DNA of 62,468 bases. Origin: Ignavibacteria bacterium (lineage in GTDB: Bacteria > Bacteroidota > Ignavibacteria > Ignavibacteriales > Ignavibacteriaceae). Location: NCBI GenBank assembly GCA_021286645.1, contig JAJTBZ010000101.1, forward strand, positions 1 to 62,468, in the 5' to 3' direction. The position numbers and the translations under genes are program-made. Positions 9,335 to 18,087 of this stretch are shown in pieces. The notes under the pieces were generated by a model. The model made no database searches and had not been told where the DNA came from. It worked only from the letters and a program-made list of their open reading frames with translations. How positions within the stretch are numbered: the stretch's first letter is position 1; each line of letters starts with the position of its first letter.

Positions 9335-11167
9335 TTGGACAGAAAAGAACTGATACGAAATATTGCGATTATCGCCCACGTTGACCACGGAAAGACGACA
9401 TTGGTAGATCATATTCTGAAGCAAACCGGTGCATTCCGCGAAAACCAACAGGTTGAAAAGCGGGTAATGGACTCTAACGCGCTCGAACGCGAACGGGGTA
9501 TTACCATTCTAGCAAAGAATCTGAGCGTCCGGTATAAAGATCATAAAATTAATATTGTGGATACTCCCGGCCACGCCGACTTTGGCGGCGAGGTTGAACG
9601 TACTTTAAAAATGGTAGATGGTGTTCTTCTGCTAGTTGACGCTGCTGAGGGCCCTTTACCACAAACAAAATTTGTATTAAAAAAATCTCTCGAGCTTGGG
9701 CTGAAGCCGGTCGTTGTTATTAATAAAATCGACCGAAAAGATGCAAGGCCAACAGAAGTGCTCAATGAAGTGTTTGATTTGTTCATCGCACTTGATGCTA
9801 ATGATGAGCAGCTCGATTTTCCTATTGTTTATGCAGTAGCAAAACAAGGTATTGCCAAATACGAATTGGAAGATGATAACGCAACCCTTGTTCCTCTTCT
9901 CGACACTGTTATTGCTAAAATTCCACCGCCGGCAGTTGATGAAAATAAACCATTTAAAATGCTTATCTCGGCTATCGATTATAATGATTACCTTGGAAGA
10001 ATAGGCGTTGGTAAAATCCATTATGGTAAATTGAATGTTGGCGACCCGATTGTTTTATTACCTCGGGATGGCGGCAAACAAAACGTGAAGATCTCCAAAC
10101 TATATGTTTATGAAAACATTAAACGTGTTGAGGTTGATGAAGCCTTCGCGGGAGATATTGTAGCCATTACCGGCATGGAAGACGTGGATATAGGAGATAC
10201 ACTCTCTAACCCGGCCGATTTAGAACCACTGCCAACTATTGCTGTAGAGGAACCCCGCATTACCATGAATTTTATGGTTAATACCTCTCCCCTGGCTGGC
10301 ACTGAAGGAAAATATGTTACTACCAGAAATCTGGGAGAACGTTTATCCAAAGAATTAAAATCAAATATGGCCCTCAGGGTAGAGATTACTGACTCCCCCG
10401 ATGTATTTAAAGTGAGCGGACGCGGCGAATTACATCTTGGTATTTTAATCGAGAATATGCGCCGTGAAGGTTATGAATTAATGGTAAGCAAGCCGCAGGT
10501 TATTCTGAAACGGATTGATGATGTTCTTTGCGAACCCATTGAGCACGTTATCATAGATGTTCCCGAAGAATTTGTCGGTATTGTTATAGAAAAAATCGGT
10601 AAACGCCGCGGGGAAATGAAAAATATGGTTACCGTTAATGAGAATACCCGTGTTGAATTCTTTGTTCCTTCCAGGGGTCTCATTGGCTATCGTTCAGAAT
10701 TTATGACCGATACGCGTGGAACCGGTATTTTACACCATAATTTCCATGGTTACGAACCTCATAAAGGTGAAATAGTACAGCGCCAACGCGGTGCCCTTAT
10801 TGCAATGGAACCGGGCGTAGCTTCCGCTTATGCAATGTTCAAATTGCAGGAACGTACTACATTTTTTGTTGAACCCGGAGTAAAAGTTTACGAAGGTATG
10901 GTCATTGGCGAAAATTCGCGTACTAATGATATGATAGTAAACGTAACCAAAACCAAACAGTTAACCAATATGCGGGCTTCGGGCGCGGATGAAGCAATCA
11001 GGCTCGAACCACCCCGTCAATTAACTTTGGAATACGCTCTGGAATGGATTACCGATGATGAATTCGTGGAAATTACTCCCATGAATATTCGCTTGAGGAA
11101 ACGCCATCTTACGGAAGCAGATAAAAAAAATGCACGGCTTGCGGCGAAAAATAACAGCGAAGCTTAA
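9335..11167 (+). CDS. typA: GTP-binding protein TypA/BipA
   Basis: A ribosome-associated translational GTPase of the EF-G family involved in 50S assembly and stress adaptation. The 610 residues hold G1 AHVDHGKTT, G3 DTPGHADFGGE and G4 NKIDR in the GTPase domain, the EF-Tu-like domain II, two EF-G-like alpha/beta domains and the TypA-specific C-terminal domain (GYRSEFMTDTRGTG). The start codon is TTG at 9335; the AAGGA at 9324-9328 places the ribosome there and no ATG fits the conserved N-terminus. Single gene with its own terminator. Confidence 0.97.
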   Translation: MDRKELIRNIAIIAHVDHGKTTLVDHILKQTGAFRENQQVEKRVMDSNALERERGITILAKNLSVRYKDHKINIVDTPGHADFGGEVERTLKMVDGVLLLVDAAEGPLPQTKFVLKKSLELGLKPVVVINKIDRKDARPTEVLNEVFDLFIALDANDEQLDFPIVYAVAKQGIAKYELEDDNATLVPLLDTVIAKIPPPAVDENKPFKMLISAIDYNDYLGRIGVGKIHYGKLNVGDPIVLLPRDGGKQNVKISKLYVYENIKRVEVDEAFAGDIVAITGMEDVDIGDTLSNPADLEPLPTIAVEEPRITMNFMVNTSPLAGTEGKYVTTRNLGERLSKELKSNMALRVEITDSPDVFKVSGRGELHLGILIENMRREGYELMVSKPQVILKRIDDVLCEPIEHVIIDVPEEFVGIVIEKIGKRRGEMKNMVTVNENTRVEFFVPSRGLIGYRSEFMTDTRGTGILHHNFHGYEPHKGEIVQRQRGALIAMEPGVASAYAMFKLQERTTFFVEPGVKVYEGMVIGENSRTNDMIVNVTKTKQLTNMRASGADEAIRLEPPRQLTLEYALEWITDDEFVEITPMNIRLRKRHLTEADKKNARLAAKNNSEA

Positions 11168-11173
11168 AATACC

Positions 11174-11207
11174 GAGAGGCTGTCTCAAAAGGGCAGCCTC
11201 TCTTTTT
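11174..11207 (+). terminator. Intrinsic terminator after typA
   Basis: Nine-base-pair stem GAGAGGCTG / CAGCCTCTC (11174-11182 with 11194-11202), followed by a T run. Its core recurs at 38902 and 40017. Confidence 0.85.
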
Positions 11208-11240
11208 ACATTACCTCCGCATAACTCCGGCAACAATATA

Positions 11241-12161
11241 TCAGGATATCTCTACGGTTATTGCACTTTTCTGTTTCCTGATGATATGGTAAAGTTTACG
11301 AATTAGCACAAAAAACAAAAACAAACTAAACGCAACCGCAGCAGATGTTGGACCGCTGGGTAAATCCGTAATAAATGCGAAATACAGCGAAACCGGTGGC
11401 ACAACTCCGGCAAATAATATAGCGATCAGAAAAACTCGGTTCACTCTTCTTCCACCTAAAAGACCAATTGAGGCAGGTATAACCAAGAATGCGAATGTAA
11501 AAACATCTCCTACCAATCGCGTCGTTATCGAAATGCCTATTCCAACAGCCAAATAAAACAGGAATAGCCAGAACCGCGCTTTTAATCCATGCGCCTGTGC
11601 TGTTTCAATATCAAATGTTACAAATTGCAACTGTTTTCTGAATAATAAAAAGATTCCAAGTACCATTATGGTAACTATAAGCAAGGTAATAAATCCATGA
11701 AAGTTGATAAATAACAAATCACCCTTCATTATAGATTCTATCTCTGCTGCTTCACCAACCGGACTCTTTACCGTAAATATTATCCTCAGCGCAACTGAGA
11801 TTATAAAAATTAATCCCAATACAATATCCTGAGTGATTTTCTTATTGCGGTATGATTGTGAAAATATTACTACTGCAGTAATAGCAAATAGTAATGAAAA
11901 AAACACCGGCTCGAAATGATGAAAATATGATTCATGAGTTGCAGGGACACCGGTGATTTTGGTTATCCACCCCTCCAGATCGAGGACGTGAAAGAATGAG
12001 AACGCGACCCCGGCAAGCGATGCCTGGGTAAGTACTCCGCCAAGAAAGACCGCTCGTTGCGAAACAACAAAAACACCCAGAAAACTACATATCATTCCGG
12101 CAAGAATACTACCTGCCACCGCGTAGGGAAATAACTCAATTATTTGTTTTATAACGTCCAT
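11241..12161 (-). CDS. Metal ABC transporter permease (ZnuB/MntB family)
   Basis: Inner-membrane permease of the ABC-3 family for Zn2+ or Mn2+ uptake. About eight or nine hydrophobic segments are visible, with family motifs SFLGVFVVSQRAVFLGG near the N-terminus and VGDVFTFAFLVIPASIG toward the C-terminus. The start is ATG 12161, whose first base overlaps the TAA stop of the ATPase gene (TAATG), with AGAGGGG upstream; a longer in-frame extension exists but runs inside the ATPase gene and is unlikely. With this start it is 306 residues, slightly longer than typical. The periplasmic loop between about residues 78 and 100 is longer than usual. Zinc is favoured over manganese only because of the neighbours. 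Confidence 0.92.
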   Translation of the reverse strand: MDVIKQIIELFPYAVAGSILAGMICSFLGVFVVSQRAVFLGGVLTQASLAGVAFSFFHVLDLEGWITKITGVPATHESYFHHFEPVFFSLLFAITAVVIFSQSYRNKKITQDIVLGLIFIISVALRIIFTVKSPVGEAAEIESIMKGDLLFINFHGFITLLIVTIMVLGIFLLFRKQLQFVTFDIETAQAHGLKARFWLFLFYLAVGIGISITTRLVGDVFTFAFLVIPASIGLLGGRRVNRVFLIAILFAGVVPPVSLYFAFITDLPSGPTSAAVAFSLFLFFVLIRKLYHIIRKQKSAITVEIS

Positions 12162-12925
12162 TAGATACCCCTCTTTCCCGGTAATATTACATACTCCCCT
12201 TCTATACATGAAACACTCATGGGTGAATTATACAAACGGGTAAGCATATCGTTTGTTAATACTTCTTCTTTAGGTCCAAAATAGAACCCGTTCCTATCTA
12301 CCAGACCTATTTTTTTTACAACATTTGCCACATCGGTAAGCAGGTGGCTTACCAAAACTATTGCAGTATTGTTTTCATTATGAAGCCGGGAAATCAAGTC
12401 AACCAAAGCATAATGGGAAGGCGTATCCATGCCATTTGTTGGTTCATCAAGCACCAGAACGTCAGGCTCAAGTGAAAGTGCCCTGGCAATTAATACCCTT
12501 TGACGTTGCCCCCCTGAAAGACTGGTGAAGTTAGCATCACGCAGATTCACAATCCCTACCAATTCCAGTGCTCTCTCCACTGTTTCCTTGTCTGCTCTGG
12601 AAGGCCGGTTCAGAGTGCCAATGAGCGGGAACCTGCCCATAAGGACCACTTCACGCACCGTATAAGGTAACAGCGGCTGAACAGTATCCCGCTGCGGAAC
12701 ATAGCCAAAACGAACATTTTGTTGGGTAATTGTACCGGAAATCGCCGGTAAACTGCCCAGTATTGTTCGGAGAAGCGTGGTTTTACCCGCGCCATTAGGC
12801 CCGACAAGACCGATAAAATCATCGGGAGTGACTGAAAAAGTCACTCCCTGAACAATTATCTTTTTACCATATCCCACGGCAACATTTTTCAGTTCGAATA
12901 ATATTTCCCGGTTGGAAGTACTCAT
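12161..12925 (-). CDS. Metal ABC transporter ATPase (ZnuC/MntA family)
   Basis: A 254-residue ABC ATPase that powers the adjacent permease. Walker A GPNGAGKTTLL, Q-loop YVPQRD, signature LSGGQRQRVLIARAL, Walker B VLVLDEPTNGMD and the switch histidine in LVSHLL are all intact. It lies 14 bases downstream of the binding-protein gene and overlaps the permease start by one base, so the three are one translationally linked unit. The N-terminal MSTSNREILFELKNV is a little long but plausible. Confidence 0.94.
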   Translation of the reverse strand: MSTSNREILFELKNVAVGYGKKIIVQGVTFSVTPDDFIGLVGPNGAGKTTLLRTILGSLPAISGTITQQNVRFGYVPQRDTVQPLLPYTVREVVLMGRFPLIGTLNRPSRADKETVERALELVGIVNLRDANFTSLSGGQRQRVLIARALSLEPDVLVLDEPTNGMDTPSHYALVDLISRLHNENNTAIVLVSHLLTDVANVVKKIGLVDRNGFYFGPKEEVLTNDMLTRLYNSPMSVSCIEGEYVILPGKRGI

Positions 12926-12939
12926 AATATTTTAATTTC

Positions 12940-13815
12940 CTAAATTCCATCAAATGCTTTAATTATTGAATCCATCATAGCAATATATGAGGGAGCCTGA
13001 GGCGAGCCTCCTACTGCTGTTGCAGTCTTATATACCTTTGCACCGGTTAACCTTGCAATTTGGTTGGGGGCAGCATCACTGTAAAAATTCTCCATAAGAA
13101 TCAGCTTGATGCCATTATTTTTTACAATATTAATCACATCAGCATTATGTGAAGGCGATGGTGCAATGCCGGGTTTAGGCTCAACATAACCGGCAGCCAC
13201 TATACCATATCTCTCACAAAAATATATCCAGCTGGCATGAAATGTTATTATCTTCTTCCCCCGTTTCGAGGCCATGGCAGCTTGCCATTCTTTCATTTTG
13301 GCATCGAGGCGATGCAAATATTCATGAGTATTTTTTTCATAATATGCGGCATTCGCCGGATCACGTGCAATGAGTGCTTCAGAAATCTCTTTCACCATAA
13401 TTTTAGCATTCTCGGGATCCAGCCAATAATGGGGATTACCAAAAGGATGCACATCGCCCTGGCTTCCATCAGTTTTCGTAGTAGGCACTTCCCGCTTACT
13501 AATATTTTCTGATAAATCAACGACATGTAGTTTAGAATTCCGCGAACCATCTATTAACTGCTGTGCCCAGCCTTCAAGACCAAGACCAACTTTAATAAAG
13601 AGATCTACATTTCGAATCTTAAGCATATACGTTGGTAATATTTCTACGAAATGAGGGTCTTGATCGCCTCGACAAATATAATCGACCTTAACCTTTTCCT
13701 TCCCGATTTCACGAACAAAATCACTAATAACCGTTGTAGTAGTTACAACTTTAACCTGGGCAAATACATTTGCCATACTCAATATCGCAATAAGTACAAT
13801 TACTATCTTTTTCAT
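12940..13815 (-). CDS. Zinc/manganese ABC transporter substrate-binding protein
   Basis: Periplasmic cluster A-I (TroA/ZnuA-like) binding protein of 291 residues with a Sec signal peptide (about residues 1-19, cut after FAQ or nearby). Candidate metal ligands are His55 in DPHFVEI, His129 in NPHYWLDP, His193 in TFHASW and an acidic residue in the C-terminal LILMENFYSD region. A short loop SQGDVHPFGNPH contains an extra histidine (123) but lacks the long His-rich loop of classical ZnuA. Second gene of the operon, 14 bases after the porin gene. Zn versus Mn cannot be settled from the sequence. Confidence 0.93.
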   Translation of the reverse strand: MKKIVIVLIAILSMANVFAQVKVVTTTTVISDFVREIGKEKVKVDYICRGDQDPHFVEILPTYMLKIRNVDLFIKVGLGLEGWAQQLIDGSRNSKLHVVDLSENISKREVPTTKTDGSQGDVHPFGNPHYWLDPENAKIMVKEISEALIARDPANAAYYEKNTHEYLHRLDAKMKEWQAAMASKRGKKIITFHASWIYFCERYGIVAAGYVEPKPGIAPSPSHNADVINIVKNNGIKLILMENFYSDAAPNQIARLTGAKVYKTATAVGGSPQAPSYIAMMDSIIKAFDGI

Positions 13816-13829
13816 AAAAAATCCTCTTG

Positions 13830-15008
13830 TTAAAATGGATGCGCTTTATGCGGTCCAAGTGAAAAAATCATCTGCAACTGAACTGTATTTCGCGGATCAG
13901 GATTCGGGCCATCCGCTACTGAAAACTGCAACGATTGAAAACCCAATCGTAGCGCCAGTGTTTCTTCTACGGGGTAATAGCCAATCCACCCTTCATACCC
14001 CATTGTTTTATTTTTACTATCATTACCCAGGGTTGTATTACCGGGAGTATCACCAATGAGACCATAAGTAAAGTCATATTTACAACCGACTGAAAATTGC
14101 TTATCAAATCGATAATCAATTGACATAAAAGCACCGGTGGTAGAGATATGATCTAAATTTTGTATAGTATTTACTCCATCGGAATAGGAACGAACTACAT
14201 CCCTATTATTAAGGATCGCTTCACCCTGAAGCACAAGTGAAGTATAAGCGTCTGGTTTATATTTGTATTTGAAATCCAGCCCGGTATAGCAAAAATTGAG
14301 TGCCTTGATAACCGAAGGCAAACTAGTATCACCTGTAACAGAAACGGCTTGCTTATCCAATAAACCGCCGGCAATACTGACCCCCAACTCGAAATTGGAC
14401 TCATCACTTAACGTGAAAAAACCATTCCATCTGGCAACTCCTATCGGGTTATTACCCCGTCGTTGCTTTGCAGCTTCATAGGTATCTTCCGCAGAAATTG
14501 AATGAGTTAACGCATCCCCCCGAAAAACTCCAATATCGATGCCTGAGTAGAACGATTCAAAAGGAAGAATAAAACTAAAATTTGCCCCAATATCGTTAAA
14601 CCCATCCGGGCTAAAATATATCTGATGAAATAACGGCCTTTGCAGAAACGGCCAGGCATGCGGATGAACAGTATTTAATTTACCGAAACCCACCAGAAAT
14701 TTACCAGCTTTTATTTGCATATCAAGGGGTAACCCATTTACAACATGAGCGTATAATTCTTCAACACCGAATGAGCCATCCTCGTAAGAAATAACCGCGG
14801 CAGCTTTAGCGAATGGATTCAAATACCCCTCGACAAGCATTTCCACTTCCGGATCGGTAAATACAAGTTTCCCTTTATCGGGATCATTTTTTGTAAAATT
14901 TGTTGAAATTCCGGTTGTGCCTATAAGACTAATATCCGGATTTACGTTGGATTGCGCCCAAACTGTAATAGCTAACAGCAGGCACAACATAAAACCATGT
15001 TTTACCAT
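13830..15008 (-). CDS. Outer-membrane porin-like protein of the metal-uptake operon
   Basis: Predicted beta-barrel of 392 residues. The signal peptide (MVKHGFMLCLLLAITVWAQ) is followed by alternating hydrophobic/polar strands throughout, and it ends in a short segment that does not show the canonical aromatic C-terminus. The start is ATG 15008 because AGAGGAAAG precedes it; an upstream in-frame ATG at 15095 would add a non-signal extension. The segment HPHAWPFLQRPLFHQIYF (residues about 124-141) is rich in His and may line the pore. As first gene of the ABC metal-transporter operon it probably lets the metal or a metal complex cross the outer membrane; that role is inferred from position only. 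Confidence 0.75.
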   Translation of the reverse strand: MVKHGFMLCLLLAITVWAQSNVNPDISLIGTTGISTNFTKNDPDKGKLVFTDPEVEMLVEGYLNPFAKAAAVISYEDGSFGVEELYAHVVNGLPLDMQIKAGKFLVGFGKLNTVHPHAWPFLQRPLFHQIYFSPDGFNDIGANFSFILPFESFYSGIDIGVFRGDALTHSISAEDTYEAAKQRRGNNPIGVARWNGFFTLSDESNFELGVSIAGGLLDKQAVSVTGDTSLPSVIKALNFCYTGLDFKYKYKPDAYTSLVLQGEAILNNRDVVRSYSDGVNTIQNLDHISTTGAFMSIDYRFDKQFSVGCKYDFTYGLIGDTPGNTTLGNDSKNKTMGYEGWIGYYPVEETLALRLGFQSLQFSVADGPNPDPRNTVQLQMIFSLGPHKAHPF

Positions 15009-15095
15009 AAACTTTCCTCTATATAAATATTTGTAATTACGTGTATACATGCAGATGTACGAATACCCTGCTGTATTGAATATAAAAAGGAACAT

Positions 15096-15114
15096 TCCGG
15101 CTTAAAGTGCCGGA
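15096..15114 (-). terminator. Weak hairpin between the small membrane protein and the porin
   Basis: Stem TCCGGC / GCCGGA with a seven-base loop, located 14 bases after the small gene's stop. The T run begins only seven bases after the stem, so it may be a leaky terminator or a leader structure for the porin transcript. Confidence 0.35.
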
Positions 15115-15127
15115 TTACCGGAAAAGT

Positions 15128-15475
15128 TTAGCAAACAGGGGGAGCACGAAATGGATTATTATAGAAAAGATATGAGGTAGCTGAGTTATTGGACTGAACC
15201 GAACAGCCAACACTTAATAATTGAAGAGCAGGTGCAAAACCCGGCAGCTCGATAAAATTACCTTCAACAGATGAAAATGCCTGTGCTACGGGGCACTGAT
15301 CTGCCATATGTGCCTCGCCTGCACGATGTTGCATCCGGCTATCAACTTCTGTTACTTTCCGCGGGTTAAAATCCACAGCGTGGTAATGAAGCACGTTAGC
15401 GATCAACAACAGGCAATAGGCTAATAAAATCAGCCTGGCAGTTCGTTCAATCTGTATGTTAGTAATTTTTTTCAT
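15128..15475 (-). CDS. Small His/Cys-containing membrane protein, possible metal-homeostasis role
   Basis: A 115-residue protein I do not recognise as a named family. It has a hydrophobic segment near the N-terminus (LILLAYCLLLIANVLHYHAV), then the possible metal-binding stretch MQHRAGEAHMADQCPV, and a C-terminus NPFRAPPVC. Short membrane-anchored proteins with a His/Cys centre and a terminal R-x-PP occur in FCB genomes beside metal-efflux or uptake genes and resemble DUF2946 in layout. It lies 119 bases upstream of the metal-uptake operon on the same strand. The start could be the ATG at 15475 or 15544; neither has a clear ribosome-binding site, and 15475 puts the hydrophobic segment nearer the N-terminus. 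A metal role is an inference. Confidence 0.6.
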   Translation of the reverse strand: MKKITNIQIERTARLILLAYCLLLIANVLHYHAVDFNPRKVTEVDSRMQHRAGEAHMADQCPVAQAFSSVEGNFIELPGFAPALQLLSVGCSVQSNNSATSYLFYNNPFRAPPVC

Positions 15476-15827
15476 ATCGGTATAACAATGATACGGTATT
15501 TTTTGTTCCTTTCCGATCCCATTTCTCTCCCCCGGGAAGATCATATATGCTATAATGCTTCACTAACTCAGTCTACTTTCGGGTGCCACTGCACTTTTAG
15601 GAATTAAATAATTTTCTATTATTATGTATTTCCAATCAGGTATCCTGCCAAAAAAATCAGTTTTCAGGTGAAAAATTTTCCCATTTCCATAATTTCTTCT
15701 ATATTTACATTCACATACAGCAGAAAATACATGTCCCCAACTTTTGAAATATTTCACGTGATCCTGCTCCTTTCTCATTTCCTATAATTTTTGTATATTT
15801 GAGCTTCAAATTTTAAACTTTTTTAGC
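15476..15827. other. Intergenic region, divergent promoters
   Basis: 352 bases between the small membrane protein and the helicase. It holds the putative helicase promoter (15771-15801). A 71-codon open frame on the minus strand at 15563-15778 has no recognisable product. No regulatory palindrome stood out. Confidence 0.4.
15771..15801 (+). promoter_or_regulatory. Putative Bacteroidota-type promoter of pcrA
   Basis: TATATTTG at 15794-15801 fits the TAnnTTTG -7 element; TTTC lies 19 bases upstream at the -33 position. The helicase ATG is 27 bases after the element. Confidence 0.45.
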
Positions 15828-18014
15828 ATGGTTGATTTAAAATCTTTAAACCCTGAACAAAAACAAGCAGTAACATATAACGAGGGCCCTCATATTGTTG
15901 TGGCCGGAGCAGGCAGTGGTAAGACCCGGGTTCTTACCCATAAAATTGCCTATCTGATTGAACACGGCTATGATCCTCAAACCATTTTATCGCTGACTTT
16001 CACAAATAAAGCAGCGAAAGAAATGCAAACGCGTATCAAAAGCCTGATCGGAAGTAAGGCCGATTATCTTTGGATGGGTACATTCCATTCGGTTTTCTGC
16101 AAAATTCTTCGAATTGAGGCGGAAGCGATTAATTATACCCGGAATTTTTCTATCTACGATACCGACGATTCCTTATCGCTGGTTCAAAACATTATCAATG
16201 AATTGAATATTGCCACCGATACCATTAACCCTTCACAGGTGCGCCATCGTATCAGTTATCTGAAAAATCTGATGATTGACCCGGATACTTTCCGTAAGGG
16301 ACATATTCAGTCGCCAATTGATGAAAAAATTGCTGATATCTATGCCCGGTATAAAGTTCAGCTCGAAGCAAATAATGCCATGGATTTTGAAGATCTGCTT
16401 CTTAAGCCATTGGAATTATTTGAGCGAAATAAAAAGATTCTTGCCAAGTACAAGAAAAAATTCGAGTACTTATTGGTTGATGAGTTTCAGGATACCAACG
16501 TTGTTCAGTACGAGTTGCTAAAACAACTGGTTGCTAAAGATGGTAAAATTTGTCTCGTTGGAGATGATGCTCAGAGTATTTACAGTTGGCGGGGAGCTGA
16601 AGTTAAGAATATGCTAAACTTCACGAAAGATTACCCGAAAGCGAAAACTTTCCGTCTTGAAAGGAATTACCGCTCAACGAAAACCATTCTTGGGGCAGCC
16701 GATTCTGTAATAAAGAATAATTCCAACCAGATACCAAAGACTCTCTGGACCGAAAATGAAGAAGGCGATTTGCTTTCTTTAGTTAAATGTACGGATGAAA
16801 AAGATGAAGCATACCAGATTGCACGGATTATTAAGGAAGAAATTCACTCAAGAAAGCTTTCATTAAAGGATTTTGCAGTGTTCTATCGAACAAACGCGCA
16901 ATCCCGGGCAATGGAAGATGTATTTACCCGTGAACGTCTCCCCTATGTTATCATCGGTGGTATTGAATTTTATAAAAGAAAAGAAGTAAAAGATATCGTC
17001 GCGTACTTAAAGGTTCTTACCAATCAAAAGGATGAAGAAAGCCTGCTGCGTATCATGAACTTCCCGCAGCGCGGTATTGGTATGACAACCATTAACCGTA
17101 TGATAGCTTTTGCCCGAAAACATAATATTACATTATTTGAAACAATGTCCCGCGTTTTTGAAGTAATTGATATCAAAGAACGCATTCAGAAAAATGTAAA
17201 GAATTTCAAGTTATTACTCGATCGCTATATTCAATTAAAATCGAAACTATCGATTAGTGAATTGGTAAAATCGTTGGTTGATGAATTAAATGTACTCAGT
17301 TACTTCCGCGAAGAAAAGAATCTGGAAGCAATGGAACGTGCCGATAACATCGATCAGTTACTTGCTTCGATTATGGAGTATAACGCTGCGAAACCGGAAG
17401 CTACACTTGAAGAATATATTCAGGAAGTTACTCTGATTACCGATCTGGAGTTCGTTGACGACAAAAAAAATGTTGTTACTCTTATGACTGTTCACAGTGC
17501 AAAAGGGCTGGAATTCCCGGTTGTATTCGTATCCGGTCTTGAAGAAGAAATCTTCCCGCTTGCAAACCGGTTTTCTGCCGAGGCTTCGGTAGAAGAAGAA
17601 CGTCGTTTATTCTATGTAGCGCTTACCCGCGCCGAAAAACGCCTGTTCCTCTCACATGCCAGGTCACGCTACCGTTTTGGTGAAGTTGCTTACCAAAGCC
17701 GCTCCCGCTTCATTGAAGAAATTGACCATAAATTCATTGAAGAAGAAGATGGTGCAGCAGGTAGAAGAGCTAACAGAAAATCGAAACGTGAAATGTACTA
17801 CGAGTACTTCGAAAACGTAGAATATATCGATTTTAGCCAGAAACAGATTAACCTGAAAATTGGTACCCGCGTAATGCACGAAAAATTCGGTCTTGGGAAA
17901 ATTGCCCAGGTAGTCGGTGCCGGCGATAACCAACGTGTTACCGTTATTTTCGAAGGTAATAACGTTAAACAGTTAATGCTGAAGTTTGCAAAACTGAAAG
18001 TATTAAATAACTAA
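15828..18014 (+). CDS. pcrA: ATP-dependent 3'-5' DNA helicase, PcrA/UvrD/Rep family
   Basis: A 728-residue superfamily 1A helicase for DNA repair and replication-fork clearance. Visible motifs: Q motif LNPEQKQAV, motif I AGAGSGKTR, motif Ia TFTNKAAKEM, motif II VDEFQDTN, motif III GDDAQSIYSWRGA, motif IV RNYRST, motif V TVHSAKGLEFPVVF and motif VI ALTRAEKRL. The C-terminal about 60 residues (GTRVMHEKFGLGKIAQV...) form the Tudor-like domain found in PcrA/UvrD that contacts RNA polymerase. Length is typical. Monocistronic with its own promoter-like element and terminator. Confidence 0.96.
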   Translation: MVDLKSLNPEQKQAVTYNEGPHIVVAGAGSGKTRVLTHKIAYLIEHGYDPQTILSLTFTNKAAKEMQTRIKSLIGSKADYLWMGTFHSVFCKILRIEAEAINYTRNFSIYDTDDSLSLVQNIINELNIATDTINPSQVRHRISYLKNLMIDPDTFRKGHIQSPIDEKIADIYARYKVQLEANNAMDFEDLLLKPLELFERNKKILAKYKKKFEYLLVDEFQDTNVVQYELLKQLVAKDGKICLVGDDAQSIYSWRGAEVKNMLNFTKDYPKAKTFRLERNYRSTKTILGAADSVIKNNSNQIPKTLWTENEEGDLLSLVKCTDEKDEAYQIARIIKEEIHSRKLSLKDFAVFYRTNAQSRAMEDVFTRERLPYVIIGGIEFYKRKEVKDIVAYLKVLTNQKDEESLLRIMNFPQRGIGMTTINRMIAFARKHNITLFETMSRVFEVIDIKERIQKNVKNFKLLLDRYIQLKSKLSISELVKSLVDELNVLSYFREEKNLEAMERADNIDQLLASIMEYNAAKPEATLEEYIQEVTLITDLEFVDDKKNVVTLMTVHSAKGLEFPVVFVSGLEEEIFPLANRFSAEASVEEERRLFYVALTRAEKRLFLSHARSRYRFGEVAYQSRSRFIEEIDHKFIEEEDGAAGRRANRKSKREMYYEYFENVEYIDFSQKQINLKIGTRVMHEKFGLGKIAQVVGAGDNQRVTVIFEGNNVKQLMLKFAKLKVLNN

Positions 18015-18035
18015 TACATAGCATTTATATATTAA

Positions 18036-18073
18036 AAGCGGTATCGGCCAAAACCAATACCGCTTTTTTTTTT
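18036..18073. terminator. Bidirectional terminator between pcrA and the TonB receptor
   Basis: Stem AAGCGGTAT / ATACCGCTT (18036-18044 with 18057-18065), with a run of T after it and A before it. Confidence 0.85.
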
Positions 18074-18087
18074 ATAAAATACAACAA

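Noticed and set aside
15563-15778. 71-codon minus-strand frame upstream of pcrA
   Set aside because: AAAGGAG lies near its beginning, but the product resembles nothing, is of mixed composition and overlaps the likely divergent promoter region; not called.
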